A DNA stretch of 64,000 nt from Dyella acidisoli (GTDB taxonomy: Bacteria; Pseudomonadota; Gammaproteobacteria; Xanthomonadales; Rhodanobacteraceae), in the NCBI RefSeq assembly GCF_030160295.1, contig NZ_BSOB01000010.1, positions 466,901 to 530,900 of the forward strand, in the 5' to 3' direction. The notes below the pieces were generated by a model that saw nothing but the letters and a program-made list of their open reading frames with translations, did no database searches and was not told where the DNA came from. Shown piece by piece: positions 18,746 to 27,368 of this stretch (position 1 is the first letter of the stretch; each line of letters opens with the position of its first letter). The position numbers and the translations under genes are program-made.

Positions 18746-18843
18746 GGGTCTAGTGATCCCAGGAACCAGCGGATCGCGACGGCTGCAGAGAGATAGGAAA
18801 AAGAGCAACTGGCATGGATGAAAATAAACTCAAGGTTTAGAAC

Positions 18844-18859
18844 GACAACAAATGTTGTC
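18844..18859. promoter_or_regulatory. Palindrome GACAACA-2-TGTTGTC upstream of birA
   Basis: Perfect 7-bp arms separated by AA, about 100 bp upstream of birA. A near-identical palindrome lies 134 bp further right. The pair looks like binding sites for one dimeric repressor. The regulator is not identified. Confidence 0.5.
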
Positions 18860-18977
18860 AGCTGCGCCGACCAAGACTTCCTCCTAAAAATCAAAAAGTT
18901 GCCTTCCAGTAGAGTCATCACTTCGGCATGGGATGAACTATAAGTTTATCGCTTCATCAATATTTGTTTACTTTGCT

Positions 18978-18994
18978 GTCAACAAAATGTTGAC
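18978..18994. promoter_or_regulatory. Palindrome GTCAACA-3-TGTTGAC
   Basis: Perfect 7-bp arms separated by AAA, about 85 bp upstream of the serine-rich secreted protein and differing from the 18844 palindrome by swapped bases. The surrounding 18746-19079 gap is AT-richer than its neighbours and holds no gene that I can support. Confidence 0.5.
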
Positions 18995-19079
18995 GAGCGC
19001 CATACCAGGCACTGGCATCCAGCCCAAGTTTCTGGGACGATCAGGAGGCTAGGCTGTTGCCTTTGGGGGCTTGATCGCC

Positions 19080-19454
19080 ATGCGCGCCACGACGCTGTTG
19101 CTCGGATGCTTGCTGAGTCTTGGGGCCATCGCCAACGCGGCGGCCGCAGGCGCTGCTGCGTCCGCGGGTGCCATGAACGCCAGCGCTAACTGCACTGACC
19201 ATAGCAGTGGTGGCAGCGAACACAGCAGCAGCCACGACACCTCTTCGTCCAACGGCGATGCGATGAACGTGCCACACAGCGTGAGTTCCTCTTCCTCGCC
19301 GTCATCCAGCAATAGACGCTCCAGCAGCACTAGCGGCAGCAGCAACATGGATGACAGCCCTACACGCTTCGGCGCCGATAGTTCGCCTGACGGGTCTTCG
19401 CACAGTTCATCCGGCCTTGGCTGGCAATCACTGCTGCCCGGTTCGATCCAGTAA
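19080..19454 (+). CDS. Secreted serine-rich low-complexity protein
   Basis: Protein of 124 residues with a strong signal peptide (about 1-22, LLGCLLSLGAIANAAAA), then a mature part dominated by Ser, Asp, Gly and Asn, with serine clusters of up to five. No fold is recognisable. The plus frame was chosen over an overlapping open frame on the other strand because of the signal peptide, GGGGG ribosome binding site, and codons ending in G or C. It ends 27 nt before the convergent PhoQ-like gene. Function is unknown; it may be an envelope or matrix spacer protein. Confidence 0.65.
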   Translation: MRATTLLLGCLLSLGAIANAAAAGAAASAGAMNASANCTDHSSGGSEHSSSHDTSSSNGDAMNVPHSVSSSSSPSSSNRRSSSTSGSSNMDDSPTRFGADSSPDGSSHSSSGLGWQSLLPGSIQ

Positions 19455-19481
19455 CCGTCTTCGGTCAAACCCTACTTCGAA

Positions 19482-20909
19482 TCATGTGGCTGGTAATGCT
19501 ACGCTGAAGCGCGCGCCGTTGAATTCCGCTGAACGGTCCACCGTCAGCTCACCGTTATAAGCACGCACAATGTCCTGCACGATCGACAGGCCGATGCCAT
19601 GGCCTTTCACGCGCTCGTCGCCACGCACGCCACGCTGCAGGATTTTTTCGATCATGTCTGTTTCGATACCGGGGCCGTCGTCTTCGACGCTGAGCAGCAG
19701 ACCCGGTCGTGGGCGTCCCGGTTGACGCTGCGCCTTCACCACCAACAGCACGTGGTGGTTAGCCCACTTGAACGCGTTTTCCAGCAGGTTGCCCATAAGC
19801 TCCAACAAATCGCCCTGCTCGCCGTAGAACGCTGCGCCGTCTTCGATATCGAATTCGCACAGCACGTTCTTAGCGGCATAGACCTTTTCCAGGCTTTGCA
19901 CCAAGTCTTCGGCATAACCGGCAATGGGCACCGCACTTGCGGCGAAGGTCTGACGTCCCGTGGTCGCCGCGCGCGCAAGCTGATACGCAACCAGTTCGTC
20001 CATGCGCCGCACCTGGTCGAGCACTGGCGCACGCACGGGCGGCGGCAGTTCGCTGGCTTCTACCTGCGAGCGAATCACTGCCAGCGGCGTTTTCAAGCTA
20101 TGTGCAAGATCAGCGAGCGTGTTGCGATAGCGCGTGCGCTGCTCGCGCTCGCTGTCGACGAAAGCATTGATGCGATCGGTAAGGCCGGTGAGTTCGACCG
20201 GATACTGGCTATCCAGATGATCGCTCTGGCCACGCTCGACGCGGCTCATATCGCTGGCCACTTTGCGTAACGGCGTAAGGCTCCAGCGCAACAGCAGCAA
20301 CTGCAGCACGATCAGCATCACGCCCAGCGTGGCGAGCCAGCCCACCAGGCTGCGCCGATAGACGGCGGTGTTGCTCTCCAGTTCGTCTTCCGTCTGCGCC
20401 ACCGTAAAGGTGAGACGCACCGCAGGTCGCTCGGGCACGTCCAGTGCCACACCGAAGCTGTAGTAATAAAGACGTCCAAGCTCGGTATCGACCGGCCCGA
20501 TGAATTGCGACTGCCCCGGCTGCAGTGGATGCAAAAAGCTGAAGTCGCGCCCAAGCGCAGAGGATGATTCCCAGTGGAAACCATCGTCGCCCAGCACCAC
20601 GGCATACAAGCCGGAGCCGGGGCGGGAGAACATGGGATCGGGCGGCGTATCAGGCATCAGCGGCGTGCCATCGCGCCGCGGGTCGGTACCGGCGATATAG
20701 GTTATGACGTAATCGTGCAGCCGGCCTTGCAGCTTGTTGATTTCGCTGGCGTTGTAGGTGCGCGACAAGGTCCAGCCGATGGCGCCCAGGAAGGCAGCCA
20801 ACACGAGGCCGGTGGTAAGCGCTGCTCGCGCCGCCAGCGAGAACGGGCGGCGCTCCGCTGCATCATTCGTCTTCGCTGCGAGGGATGGCAAAGCGGTATC
20901 CGCGTCCAC
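19482..20909 (-). CDS. phoQ: Sensor histidine kinase, PhoQ-like
   Basis: Inner-membrane sensor of 475 residues: helix 1 (about 28-48), periplasmic sensor (about 50-180), helix 2 (about 185-205), HAMP, phosphoacceptor box LAHSLKTPLAVIRSQ and an ATP domain with N (GNLLENAFKWAN), G1 (EDDGPGIETDMI) and G2 (GHGIGLSIVQDIV) boxes. The HSLKTPL form of the H-box is the PhoQ subtype. The start overlaps the end of the regulator by 47 nt; no later in-frame ATG or GTG before the first helix removes this overlap. PhoPQ systems sense low magnesium or cationic peptides, but the acidic patch of enteric PhoQ was not verified here. Confidence 0.87.
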   Translation of the reverse strand: MDADTALPSLAAKTNDAAERRPFSLAARAALTTGLVLAAFLGAIGWTLSRTYNASEINKLQGRLHDYVITYIAGTDPRRDGTPLMPDTPPDPMFSRPGSGLYAVVLGDDGFHWESSSALGRDFSFLHPLQPGQSQFIGPVDTELGRLYYYSFGVALDVPERPAVRLTFTVAQTEDELESNTAVYRRSLVGWLATLGVMLIVLQLLLLRWSLTPLRKVASDMSRVERGQSDHLDSQYPVELTGLTDRINAFVDSEREQRTRYRNTLADLAHSLKTPLAVIRSQVEASELPPPVRAPVLDQVRRMDELVAYQLARAATTGRQTFAASAVPIAGYAEDLVQSLEKVYAAKNVLCEFDIEDGAAFYGEQGDLLELMGNLLENAFKWANHHVLLVVKAQRQPGRPRPGLLLSVEDDGPGIETDMIEKILQRGVRGDERVKGHGIGLSIVQDIVRAYNGELTVDRSAEFNGARFSVALPAT

Positions 20910-21549
20910 GCACCGTCTCGATCGGCTTCAGAGTGCCTTCCGAATCCAACTTTCTACGCAGACGGCCAATGAAGACCTCGAGCACGTTCGAATCGCGATC
21001 GAAATCCTGTTGATAGATGTGCTCGGTGAGGTCGGCTTTCGACACCAGCTCGCCAGCGTGGAGCATGAGGTATTCCAGCACCTTGTACTCGTAGCTGGTG
21101 AGGTCCACCGGCTTGCCTTCCACCGACACGGTTTGCGCGGTGGTGTCCAGCTTGATCGGGCCACAAGCCAGTACCGGCTTGGACCATCCGCTCGCACGGC
21201 GCACCAGCGCGTTGATGCGCGCCAGCAGCTCTTCGACGTGGAACGGCTTGACCAGGTAATCGTCGGCCCCGTGCTTCAAGCCTTCGACCTTGTCCTGCCA
21301 GCTACCGCGTGCGGTAAGGATAAGAATGGGGTAGCGCTGACCAGCTTCGCGCAGTGCCTTGACCAGATCCATGCCCGACATCTTGGGCAAGCCAAGATCG
21401 ATGATGGCCAGATCGAACGGCACTTCACGGCCCAGGTAGATGCCTTCTTCGCCGTCCTGGGCGGTATCCACGGCAAACCCGTCGCGTTTGAGTCGAGCCG
21501 CCAGCGTCTCGCGCAGCGGCGCTTCGTCTTCGACCAGGAGGATGCGCAT
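20863..21549 (-). CDS. phoP: Response regulator, PhoP-like (OmpR family)
   Basis: Transcription factor of 228 residues. Receiver domain: MRILLVEDEAPLRE, phosphoacceptor aspartate in AIIDLGLPKMSGMDLVK, and lysine in DDYLVKPFHVEELLAR. Winged helix: LTSYEYKVLEYLMLHAGE, then NVLEVFIGRLRRKLDSEG and VRGRGYRFAIP. The sequence resembles PhoP of Xanthomonas and Pseudomonas. It shares one base with the upstream PepSY gene stop (TGATG), so all three are one operon. Confidence 0.92.
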   Translation of the reverse strand: MRILLVEDEAPLRETLAARLKRDGFAVDTAQDGEEGIYLGREVPFDLAIIDLGLPKMSGMDLVKALREAGQRYPILILTARGSWQDKVEGLKHGADDYLVKPFHVEELLARINALVRRASGWSKPVLACGPIKLDTTAQTVSVEGKPVDLTSYEYKVLEYLMLHAGELVSKADLTEHIYQQDFDRDSNVLEVFIGRLRRKLDSEGTLKPIETVRGRGYRFAIPRSEDE

Positions 21550-21878
21550 CAGTGTTTCTCCTTTTTGCTTCCGCCGTTAGGGGATTTCTTGGTGGGAGAT
21601 TGTGCCGCAGGCGGCACGTGCGTGGCATCAGACGGCACGGCTATCACGCGTACGTGCCCCTCGGGCGTAAGCACCTTGATGCGGTATTCCACCTTCCGCC
21701 CGATGTGGCGCGGCTCGGCCGACAGCACCTTGCCGCCCACCCTTTGCTGTACTTGCGTAACGGCCTGGTCCAGGCTCAGACCGGTCTGTGGTGGCGATGA
21801 CTGGGCGGCGACCACGCCGGTCGCCAACAGCCCGGCCGCGGCCATCCATGCGAGTTGCTTCAAAGCCTTAAGTCCCAT
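21549..21878 (-). CDS. Periplasmic PepSY-domain protein, first gene of the phoPQ operon
   Basis: Secreted protein of 109 residues with signal peptide MGLKALKQLAWMAAAG ending VVAAQ, then a single PepSY-like unit: LSLDQAVTQVQQRVGGKVLSAE followed by VEYRIKVLTPEGHVRVIAV. The tail is Pro/Ser/Lys-rich. PepSY proteins often modulate peptidases or sensors in the periplasm. The tight junction with phoP suggests that it tunes PhoQ, which is inference. The frame extends upstream to 22007 but the signal peptide fixes the start at 21878. Confidence 0.85.
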   Translation of the reverse strand: MGLKALKQLAWMAAAGLLATGVVAAQSSPPQTGLSLDQAVTQVQQRVGGKVLSAEPRHIGRKVEYRIKVLTPEGHVRVIAVPSDATHVPPAAQSPTKKSPNGGSKKEKH

Positions 21879-21958
21879 GTTGAATACCGGAGCGATCCGG
21901 CTGACGGAACATACTGCGCAACCTGGGCTGAATAATGACCGGCCGGCTGAACGCCGCT

Positions 21959-22939
21959 TCACGCCGCCGCAGCCATCGGTGCCATGGCGCGCTGGATCAG
22001 CGACCATCCCGCACCATCCAAGTGCGCGCCCTCACTCAACGTGCGACGGAAACCGCGCGCCCCCGGTTCGCCCTGGTACAAGCCAAGCAGGTGACGACAG
22101 ATGTGCTTGAGTGCCGTGCCTCTTGCCAACTCTGCCTCGACGTAAGGACGCATGTGCTGCAGCACGCTCTCGCGCGAAGGCAGCGGCACGTCGTAAAGCG
22201 CCGCCTCGACTCGCGCGAGTACATAAGGGTCGTGATAGGCCGCACGCCCCAACATCACGCCGTCCACGTGTGCCAGATGCTCGCGCACCGCATCCACAGT
22301 CGTAATGCCGCCATTGATCACCACCACCAGCTGCGGGAATTCACGCTTGAGGCGATAAACGCGCTGGTAATCCAGCGGTGGAATCTCGCGATTCTCCTTC
22401 GGCGACAACCCTTGCAGCCACGCTTTGCGTGCATGCACCACCAACACTTCCACGCCGGCTTCCAGCATGGTTTCAGTGAAGTGCTGCAAATCCGCGTATT
22501 CGTCTTGATCGTCCACACCGATGCGGCACTTCACCGTAACCGGCACGGAGACTGCATCGCGCATCGCCTTGACGCAATCGCCAACCAACACCGGCTCACG
22601 CATCAGGCACGCACCGAAACGACCGGATTGCACGCGGTCGGAAGGACAACCGACGTTGAGATTGATCTCATCGTAGCCGGCCACTGCGCCGTGTCGCGCC
22701 GCTTCTGCCAACTCCTGCGGATCACTGCCGCCCAATTGCAACGCCACGGGATGTTCCTGCTGGCTATGTTCCAGCAACCGCAGTTGCTTGCCGCGCACCA
22801 ATGCCGCGCTGGTCACCATCTCGGTGTACAGGCGGGCATGGGGTGAAAGCAGGCGATGAAAGTAGCGGCAGTGCCTGTCCGTCCAGTCCATCATGGGCGC
22901 TACGGACAGGTGCCAATTGTGGGGGTTGATGCGGTGCAT
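21959..22939 (-). CDS. dusA: tRNA-dihydrouridine synthase A
   Basis: FMN enzyme reducing uridines in the D-loop of tRNAs (positions 20/20a for DusA). The 326 residues show the DusA opening HLSVAPMMDWTDRHCRYF, the catalytic-cysteine region NVGCPSDRVQSGRFGACLM, FMN-phosphate motifs NGGI and GRAAYHDPYVL, and a helical RNA-binding C-terminus. The start at 22939 matches the usual short DusA N-terminus; in-frame starts at 22948 and 22990 are possible. Confidence 0.95.
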   Translation of the reverse strand: MHRINPHNWHLSVAPMMDWTDRHCRYFHRLLSPHARLYTEMVTSAALVRGKQLRLLEHSQQEHPVALQLGGSDPQELAEAARHGAVAGYDEINLNVGCPSDRVQSGRFGACLMREPVLVGDCVKAMRDAVSVPVTVKCRIGVDDQDEYADLQHFTETMLEAGVEVLVVHARKAWLQGLSPKENREIPPLDYQRVYRLKREFPQLVVVINGGITTVDAVREHLAHVDGVMLGRAAYHDPYVLARVEAALYDVPLPSRESVLQHMRPYVEAELARGTALKHICRHLLGLYQGEPGARGFRRTLSEGAHLDGAGWSLIQRAMAPMAAAA

Positions 22940-23017
22940 GGTGCGCATTCTACCCGGCCAATCATCGGATCGGCCCGTTGCAACCTGCACGCCCCTCGTA
23001 GTGTGTGTGCAGCACCA

Positions 23018-23923
23018 CTACTGCGGATGAGCATCCCCCTGCGATTGATCCGTCGAAGAAGCTGGCGGCGTTGAAGGTGTCAGGAGTAACGAACTGTTGC
23101 TCACGTTCTCCAATGGTCCAACCTTGACGGCAGCCTTCCAAAAACTATCGGCCGCCTTAAAGTACATGGAAGAGTTCCAGCGATTGTCGGCCCAATAATC
23201 CCCGCAGCCAGTGATCGCACCACCCTCGATCGGACTGAGATCGCACCGGGGAAACTGACCTCCAGAGTCAAGCCCAGTAGCTCCTGTGGTGGGTGGTATT
23301 ACCAAATTGCGAGGGGTCGAACCGCTAGAACCCAAACTGTTTGAAAACTGTGCAAGGGTGCCTGCCGCTAGATCGCCCCCAACGCCGGCGGGCGAACCGG
23401 TCATATGCAGCTTTTCTTGTTGAAATATGGCCATCAGGCGCCGCTTCGCAACAGCGTCCCCGTATTCGGTCGTGAGTTGCTTGAGAATCTCATTGGCCTT
23501 TTCTCGCTGCTGGGGATCGAGCTGCGCCCAAAGGCTATCGCGTGTAGCCACAAACTGCGGATAGTTGCGTTCCGCGGAAAGTGCTACCCATGCGTATGCC
23601 GTAGCGGGATCTTTAGCAACGCCCTGACCGTTGAAATACATCAAGCCAATATTTAGTTGCGACACCTTGTCTGCATAACGAGCACCGGAGAGGAAGTATT
23701 TCATCGCCCCGGCGTAATCACCTTTTTCGTAACGAAGAAGGCCTCCAAATTGGCCATGCAAATCAGGATGACCTTCGGTCGAATTTGCGCTCATCGACTC
23801 CAGCATGTGCTGCATTTGCTTGTCGGATAGCGCAGGCGCGTTGTTGCCGTCGGAGGCAAAAGTGATGGAGGGACCGAATCCGAGCACAACACTACAGATG
23901 ATTGCACGACGTAGAGCTTTCAT
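23018..23923 (-). CDS. Secreted Sel1-like repeat protein
   Basis: Protein of 301 residues with a signal peptide (about 1-23) and an alpha/alpha-repeat region at about 55-115: DYAGAMKYFLSGARYADKVSQ, then LNIGLMYFNGQGVAKDPATAYAW, a clear Sel1-like unit. The C-terminal 130 residues are Gly/Ser/Pro-rich with paired cysteines (FPRCDLSP, ITGCGDYW) and match nothing I know. AGGGGG lies before the ATG. It stands alone. Sel1 repeats act as protein-interaction scaffolds, so a specific role cannot be given. Confidence 0.75.
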   Translation of the reverse strand: MKALRRAIICSVVLGFGPSITFASDGNNAPALSDKQMQHMLESMSANSTEGHPDLHGQFGGLLRYEKGDYAGAMKYFLSGARYADKVSQLNIGLMYFNGQGVAKDPATAYAWVALSAERNYPQFVATRDSLWAQLDPQQREKANEILKQLTTEYGDAVAKRRLMAIFQQEKLHMTGSPAGVGGDLAAGTLAQFSNSLGSSGSTPRNLVIPPTTGATGLDSGGQFPRCDLSPIEGGAITGCGDYWADNRWNSSMYFKAADSFWKAAVKVGPLENVSNSSLLLTPSTPPASSTDQSQGDAHPQ

Positions 23924-24089
23924 GACGCCCCCTTAGCCCACGGCAAAAGGCAAGTCGAACGAGCAATACGCAAGGCAGCGAGTCTACTCCCGGCGATGCG
24001 GGCCGTGTTACGAAATTGTTGAATCCCATTGTGACCCGATGTCCCCTGCAAACTTGCAGACGTCCAACTCCATCGACAGCATCAGCGGT

Positions 24090-24800
24090 CTACATGCTTG
24101 GCGCAGCCGTGCCGTCCGACCATTTGCCCACCGCTATCATCAGCACATTGATCGGCTCGGGCTCCCCATGAAACTGGGGATTCAACATGACAGGCGATCC
24201 GGCCTGATCAGCACCCCAATCCACATTGGTGGCCGTATAAAACATCAAGTGCGACATCCAATGACCGTATTGGTCATCGAGATAGCCTTGCTTGGACATC
24301 ATGTAAGACATCGCTCCGGGTTCCAGCGGCGGCAGCTGCTTTGCGGCGAACGCAGCCGTCATGTCCTTTTTGATTTCTTCCCTGGATTTTCCACTCAGCA
24401 CGAGAGCGGTTCTTTTAAGCGTGATGGGCAGGATGGATTTGACGGCCGGTGGGTTGAAACATATCGGCCCGCGCAGTTTCGGATTCCAGAACTGTGGCGC
24501 ATCGAAGGGCGACATCCATCCCCGTTCCACGACACACACATAGCCATTCGTACCTTCCGCCGCCGTTACGTAACCATGCGACTGCAACACCAGCACCGTG
24601 GCGTGATCGGAAATAGCCGCTGGCGCCGCGCTTCGCGCCAGCTTTATTTCGGCGTCCCGATCCGTCATCACGTATTGGGAAAACGGCGCCATGCTCGGAT
24701 AGCTGTGCTGCGCTTGCTGGGCGGAGGCGGCAGGGCCGGCAACCAGCGCGGCGAGCATGCATGATTCAAGCAAACGGCTGAAAGAATGGGCTTTTTTCAT
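24090..24800 (-). CDS. Secreted protein of unknown function
   Basis: Protein of 236 residues with signal peptide MKKAHSFSRLLESCMLAALV ending in SAQQ. The mature part is soluble with conserved-looking features: VLVLQSHGYVTAAEGTNGYV, VERGWMSPF, and a late segment YGHWMSHLMFYTAT with WGADQAGSPV. I recognise no catalytic family. The ribosome binding site AAGGGGAG precedes the ATG. It is probably a periplasmic protein conserved in soil bacteria. Confidence 0.7.
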   Translation of the reverse strand: MKKAHSFSRLLESCMLAALVAGPAASAQQAQHSYPSMAPFSQYVMTDRDAEIKLARSAAPAAISDHATVLVLQSHGYVTAAEGTNGYVCVVERGWMSPFDAPQFWNPKLRGPICFNPPAVKSILPITLKRTALVLSGKSREEIKKDMTAAFAAKQLPPLEPGAMSYMMSKQGYLDDQYGHWMSHLMFYTATNVDWGADQAGSPVMLNPQFHGEPEPINVLMIAVGKWSDGTAAPSM

Positions 24801-25184
24801 CTTGCTTCACTCCCCTTGTTCGTTGCTGTGACGGATGTTCGAAGCGCAGGCAAGCTACCGAACCTGACTCGCGCCTGGCCGGCAACCCACTGTGCTAGTA
24901 AACGACGAAGGCGTAGAGAGAAAATCGACATCTAAAGCCTTCAACATGACGCAAGCTGCAGGGGCCTCGAACCTAATGCTCTGTGCATCCCCTTGTCTCG
25001 CCCACCCAAATCCCCATGTGTGAGGGGCATTAACGCGGGCACAGGGCAAATGGCGTAACCTATGCGGCTTGTCCCGTGGCATACACGGCGCTCGCAAGGC
25101 AACGGCCCCGCCTCTCCCCGCGAGTTTTCGCTGTTTCATGCAGCGCGCAGTCCCCCTGTTCCACAACCCGAGAAGACAACGACC
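24801..25184. other. Intergenic stretch between divergent genes
   Basis: 384 bp with no gene that I can support. It must hold promoters for the secreted unknown (minus) and the ferredoxin-NADP reductase (plus), but no convincing -35/-10 pair or regulator site stood out. Confidence 0.5.
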
Positions 25185-25961
25185 ATGGTGGCTTTGGCGA
25201 CCGAGCAAGTTATTGACGTTCACCACTGGAACGGCAGCCTTTTCAGCTTCCGCACCACGCGCGATCCGAGCTTCCGCTTTGATAGCGGGCAGTTCGTGAT
25301 GATCGGCCTGGAAGTGGATGGCCGTCCGCTGATGCGCGCGTATTCGATCGCCAGCGCCAGTTGGGAAGAGCACCTGGAATTCTTCTCCATCAAGGTGGAG
25401 AACGGCCCCCTTACCTCGCGGCTGCAGCACCTGAAGCCAGGTGATCGCCTCACGGTGAGTCGCAAGCCCACCGGCACGCTGGTGCTCACCGATCTCAAGC
25501 CCGGCAAGCATCTGTATCTGCTCGGTACGGGCACCGGCCTGGCGCCGTTCATGAGCATCATCCGTGATCCGGAAACCTACGAGCGCTTCGACAAGATTGT
25601 GCTGGCCCACGGCGTGCGCAACATCAGCGACCTGGCCTATTCGGACTACCTGCAGAACGAACTGCCGCAGCACGAATACCTGGGCGAGCTGGTGCGCGAG
25701 AAGCTGATCTACTATCCCACTGTTACGCGCGAACCGTTCCGCAATCGCGGCCGCATCACGGATAACATCGTGGATGGCGCGATGGCCGCAACCATCGGAC
25801 TGCCGACGCTCAATCCTGAGACGGACCGCGTAATGCTGTGCGGCAGCCCTGCGATGCTGGATGATCTTTGTGCACTGCTGGATGCACGCGGGTTCCATGC
25901 TTCACCCCGTACGCGCGAGCCGGGCGATTACGTGATCGAGCGGGCGTTCGTCGAAAAGTAA
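25185..25961 (+). CDS. fpr: Ferredoxin--NADP+ reductase
   Basis: FAD flavoprotein passing electrons between NADPH and ferredoxin or flavodoxin, often in oxidative-stress defence. The 258 residues are the standard length of bacterial subclass I/II Fpr. The FAD motif RAYSIASASW, the NADP-binding GTGTGLAPFMSIIRDP and MLCGSPAMLDDL, and the C-terminus ending VIERAFVEK are all present. The ATG at 25185 is the natural start; the frame open from 25062 adds a non-family leader. Confidence 0.95.
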   Translation: MVALATEQVIDVHHWNGSLFSFRTTRDPSFRFDSGQFVMIGLEVDGRPLMRAYSIASASWEEHLEFFSIKVENGPLTSRLQHLKPGDRLTVSRKPTGTLVLTDLKPGKHLYLLGTGTGLAPFMSIIRDPETYERFDKIVLAHGVRNISDLAYSDYLQNELPQHEYLGELVREKLIYYPTVTREPFRNRGRITDNIVDGAMAATIGLPTLNPETDRVMLCGSPAMLDDLCALLDARGFHASPRTREPGDYVIERAFVEK

Positions 25962-25993
25962 TCAAAGACGAGAATGCATACGCAACCCTCGCA

Positions 25994-26025
25994 GCCGTTA
26001 TTCCCGCTTTCGCAAGAATGACGGC
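25994..26025. repeat. REP-like palindrome, GTCATTCCCGC family (decayed)
   Basis: Imperfect hairpin GCCGTTATTCCCGC...AAGAATGACGGC. It is a degenerate copy of the perfect element at 36802-36833, located between the convergent fpr and kinase-like genes. Confidence 0.7.
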
Positions 26026-26043
26026 CATCGGGGCTATGAAGGT

Positions 26044-26694
26044 CTAATCACGCACGCGTCCCTTACCTTCGTTATCCCAATACCCGAAAACCCTTCGCGC
26101 AATCAGCTTGTAAAGCCGCTTGCCCGTTGCACGCCACAAGCGCGAATGCGGTGCGGGCGTATTCAACATCACCTGCTGGCGTGCGCTGAGCGCATGCGCG
26201 CAATAGGTACGCTTATGCTTGAGCAGATGGCGCAGATCCTCGCGCGCCAATAGTCGGAACAAACGGCCGCGTTTTCCGCGTGTCCAGGCAATCTGGAAAT
26301 CGACCAGCGCCGGACGCCCATCCGTGCGCACCAACCAGTTGGGCTCCTTCGCCAGATCGTTGTGCACGATGCCGTGTCGATGCAGTTGTGCCAGCAGGCG
26401 CAGCGCGTCGCGGTAGTAGGCAGGATCGCGTGGTTGCGCCTGCTGCATCGGCCTGCCGTCGATATAGCCACGCAACAGTTCATGGCCGTTCCACGCGAGC
26501 AACGCGGGCACACCGTCGACACCTCCCAGCTTGGCCAGCGCACGCGCTTCGCGCTTCGCCGCACGATAGGCGAACGCATACGCCCACCAGCGCGCCGCAC
26601 GAATATCACGGCGAATACAACGCACGCCGTTGCGCTCGACGATCTCGATGCGGCCCAGTTCGTCGGCCTTCAGCAGCGTGGTGTTATCTGGCAC
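26044..26694 (-). CDS. Small RIO/Kdo-kinase-like protein kinase
   Basis: Protein of 216 residues with the core of a eukaryotic-like or lipopolysaccharide-kinase fold. The catalytic loop reads HGIVHNDLAKEPNWLV (HxDxxxxN pattern), and the metal-binding motif is VDFQ in place of DFG or DFD. A lysine-containing ARALAKLGGVDGVPALL and hinge HELLRGYIDG come earlier. The N-lobe is short and a glycine-rich loop is not obvious. It resembles WaaP/InaA-type kinases that phosphorylate LPS sugars, but a protein substrate is possible. It stands alone. Confidence 0.75.
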   Translation of the reverse strand: MPDNTTLLKADELGRIEIVERNGVRCIRRDIRAARWWAYAFAYRAAKREARALAKLGGVDGVPALLAWNGHELLRGYIDGRPMQQAQPRDPAYYRDALRLLAQLHRHGIVHNDLAKEPNWLVRTDGRPALVDFQIAWTRGKRGRLFRLLAREDLRHLLKHKRTYCAHALSARQQVMLNTPAPHSRLWRATGKRLYKLIARRVFGYWDNEGKGRVRD

Positions 26695-26783
26695 AGGTTC
26701 ACCCAGGAAGTAACGTGTCCGCCGCGAAACGGCGACAGACTATTGTGGCCGATTCACGGCCGAGCCGCTCCAAGGACCACTAC

Positions 26784-27278
26784 ATGTTTTTCATGGACAT
26801 CGCCCTGTACGCACTCGCCATTGCCCTGATCCTGGGTGGCCTGATTGGCACCGTGCTGCCGAACGTGCCAGGCATTCCGATGATCTTCGGCGGTGTCTGG
26901 CTGGCCGCGGCCCTGGACGATTACCAGCACCTGGGTGTTATCTGGCTGATTGTTCTCGGCGCATTGGCCGCCTTCGGCGTGGCGATGGATTTTATCGCCG
27001 CGTCGCTGGGCGCCAAACGCGTAGGGGCCAGCTCGACGGCAGTCTGGGGCGCATCGATCGGCACCTTCGTCGGCATGTTCCTCGGCATTCCCGGCCTTAT
27101 CCTCGGCCCCTTCGTCGGCGCCCTCGCCGGCGAGCTCATTTCCAGCAAAAGCGTACTGCGTTCCGCGCACGTGGGTATCGGTACGTGGCTGGGGCTGCTC
27201 TTCGGCACGCTGGTGAAGCTGGTGCTGTCGGTGGTGATGGTGGCGCTGGCAGCAGGGGTGTGGCTGCTGAATCTGTAA
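26784..27278 (+). CDS. DUF456 family membrane protein
   Basis: Integral membrane protein of 164 residues with about four to five helices. The family pattern is clear: LIGTVLPNVPGIPMIFGGVWLAA, a central IAASLGAKRVGASSTAVWGA and GMFLGIPGLILGPFVGALAGEL with LGLLFGTLVKL following. AAGGA lies before the ATG. The open frame from 26280 is antisense to the kinase gene and is not part of the protein. The molecular role of DUF456 proteins is unknown. Confidence 0.9.
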   Translation: MFFMDIALYALAIALILGGLIGTVLPNVPGIPMIFGGVWLAAALDDYQHLGVIWLIVLGALAAFGVAMDFIAASLGAKRVGASSTAVWGASIGTFVGMFLGIPGLILGPFVGALAGELISSKSVLRSAHVGIGTWLGLLFGTLVKLVLSVVMVALAAGVWLLNL

Positions 27279-27368
27279 CCCAAGTAACCCAAGCTTCTGG
27301 GCCATGGCACGGAGTCGGTCATAACGAATAAGCTCGCGCGACCAACCGACCCCACAGGGATATCCATC

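Noticed and set aside
19049-19468. 139-residue minus frame opposite the serine-rich gene
   Set aside because: The plus frame has a signal peptide, ribosome binding site and better codon use.
20758-22110. 450-residue plus-strand frame across phoP, PepSY and part of dusA
   Set aside because: Covers three well-supported minus-strand genes; shadow.
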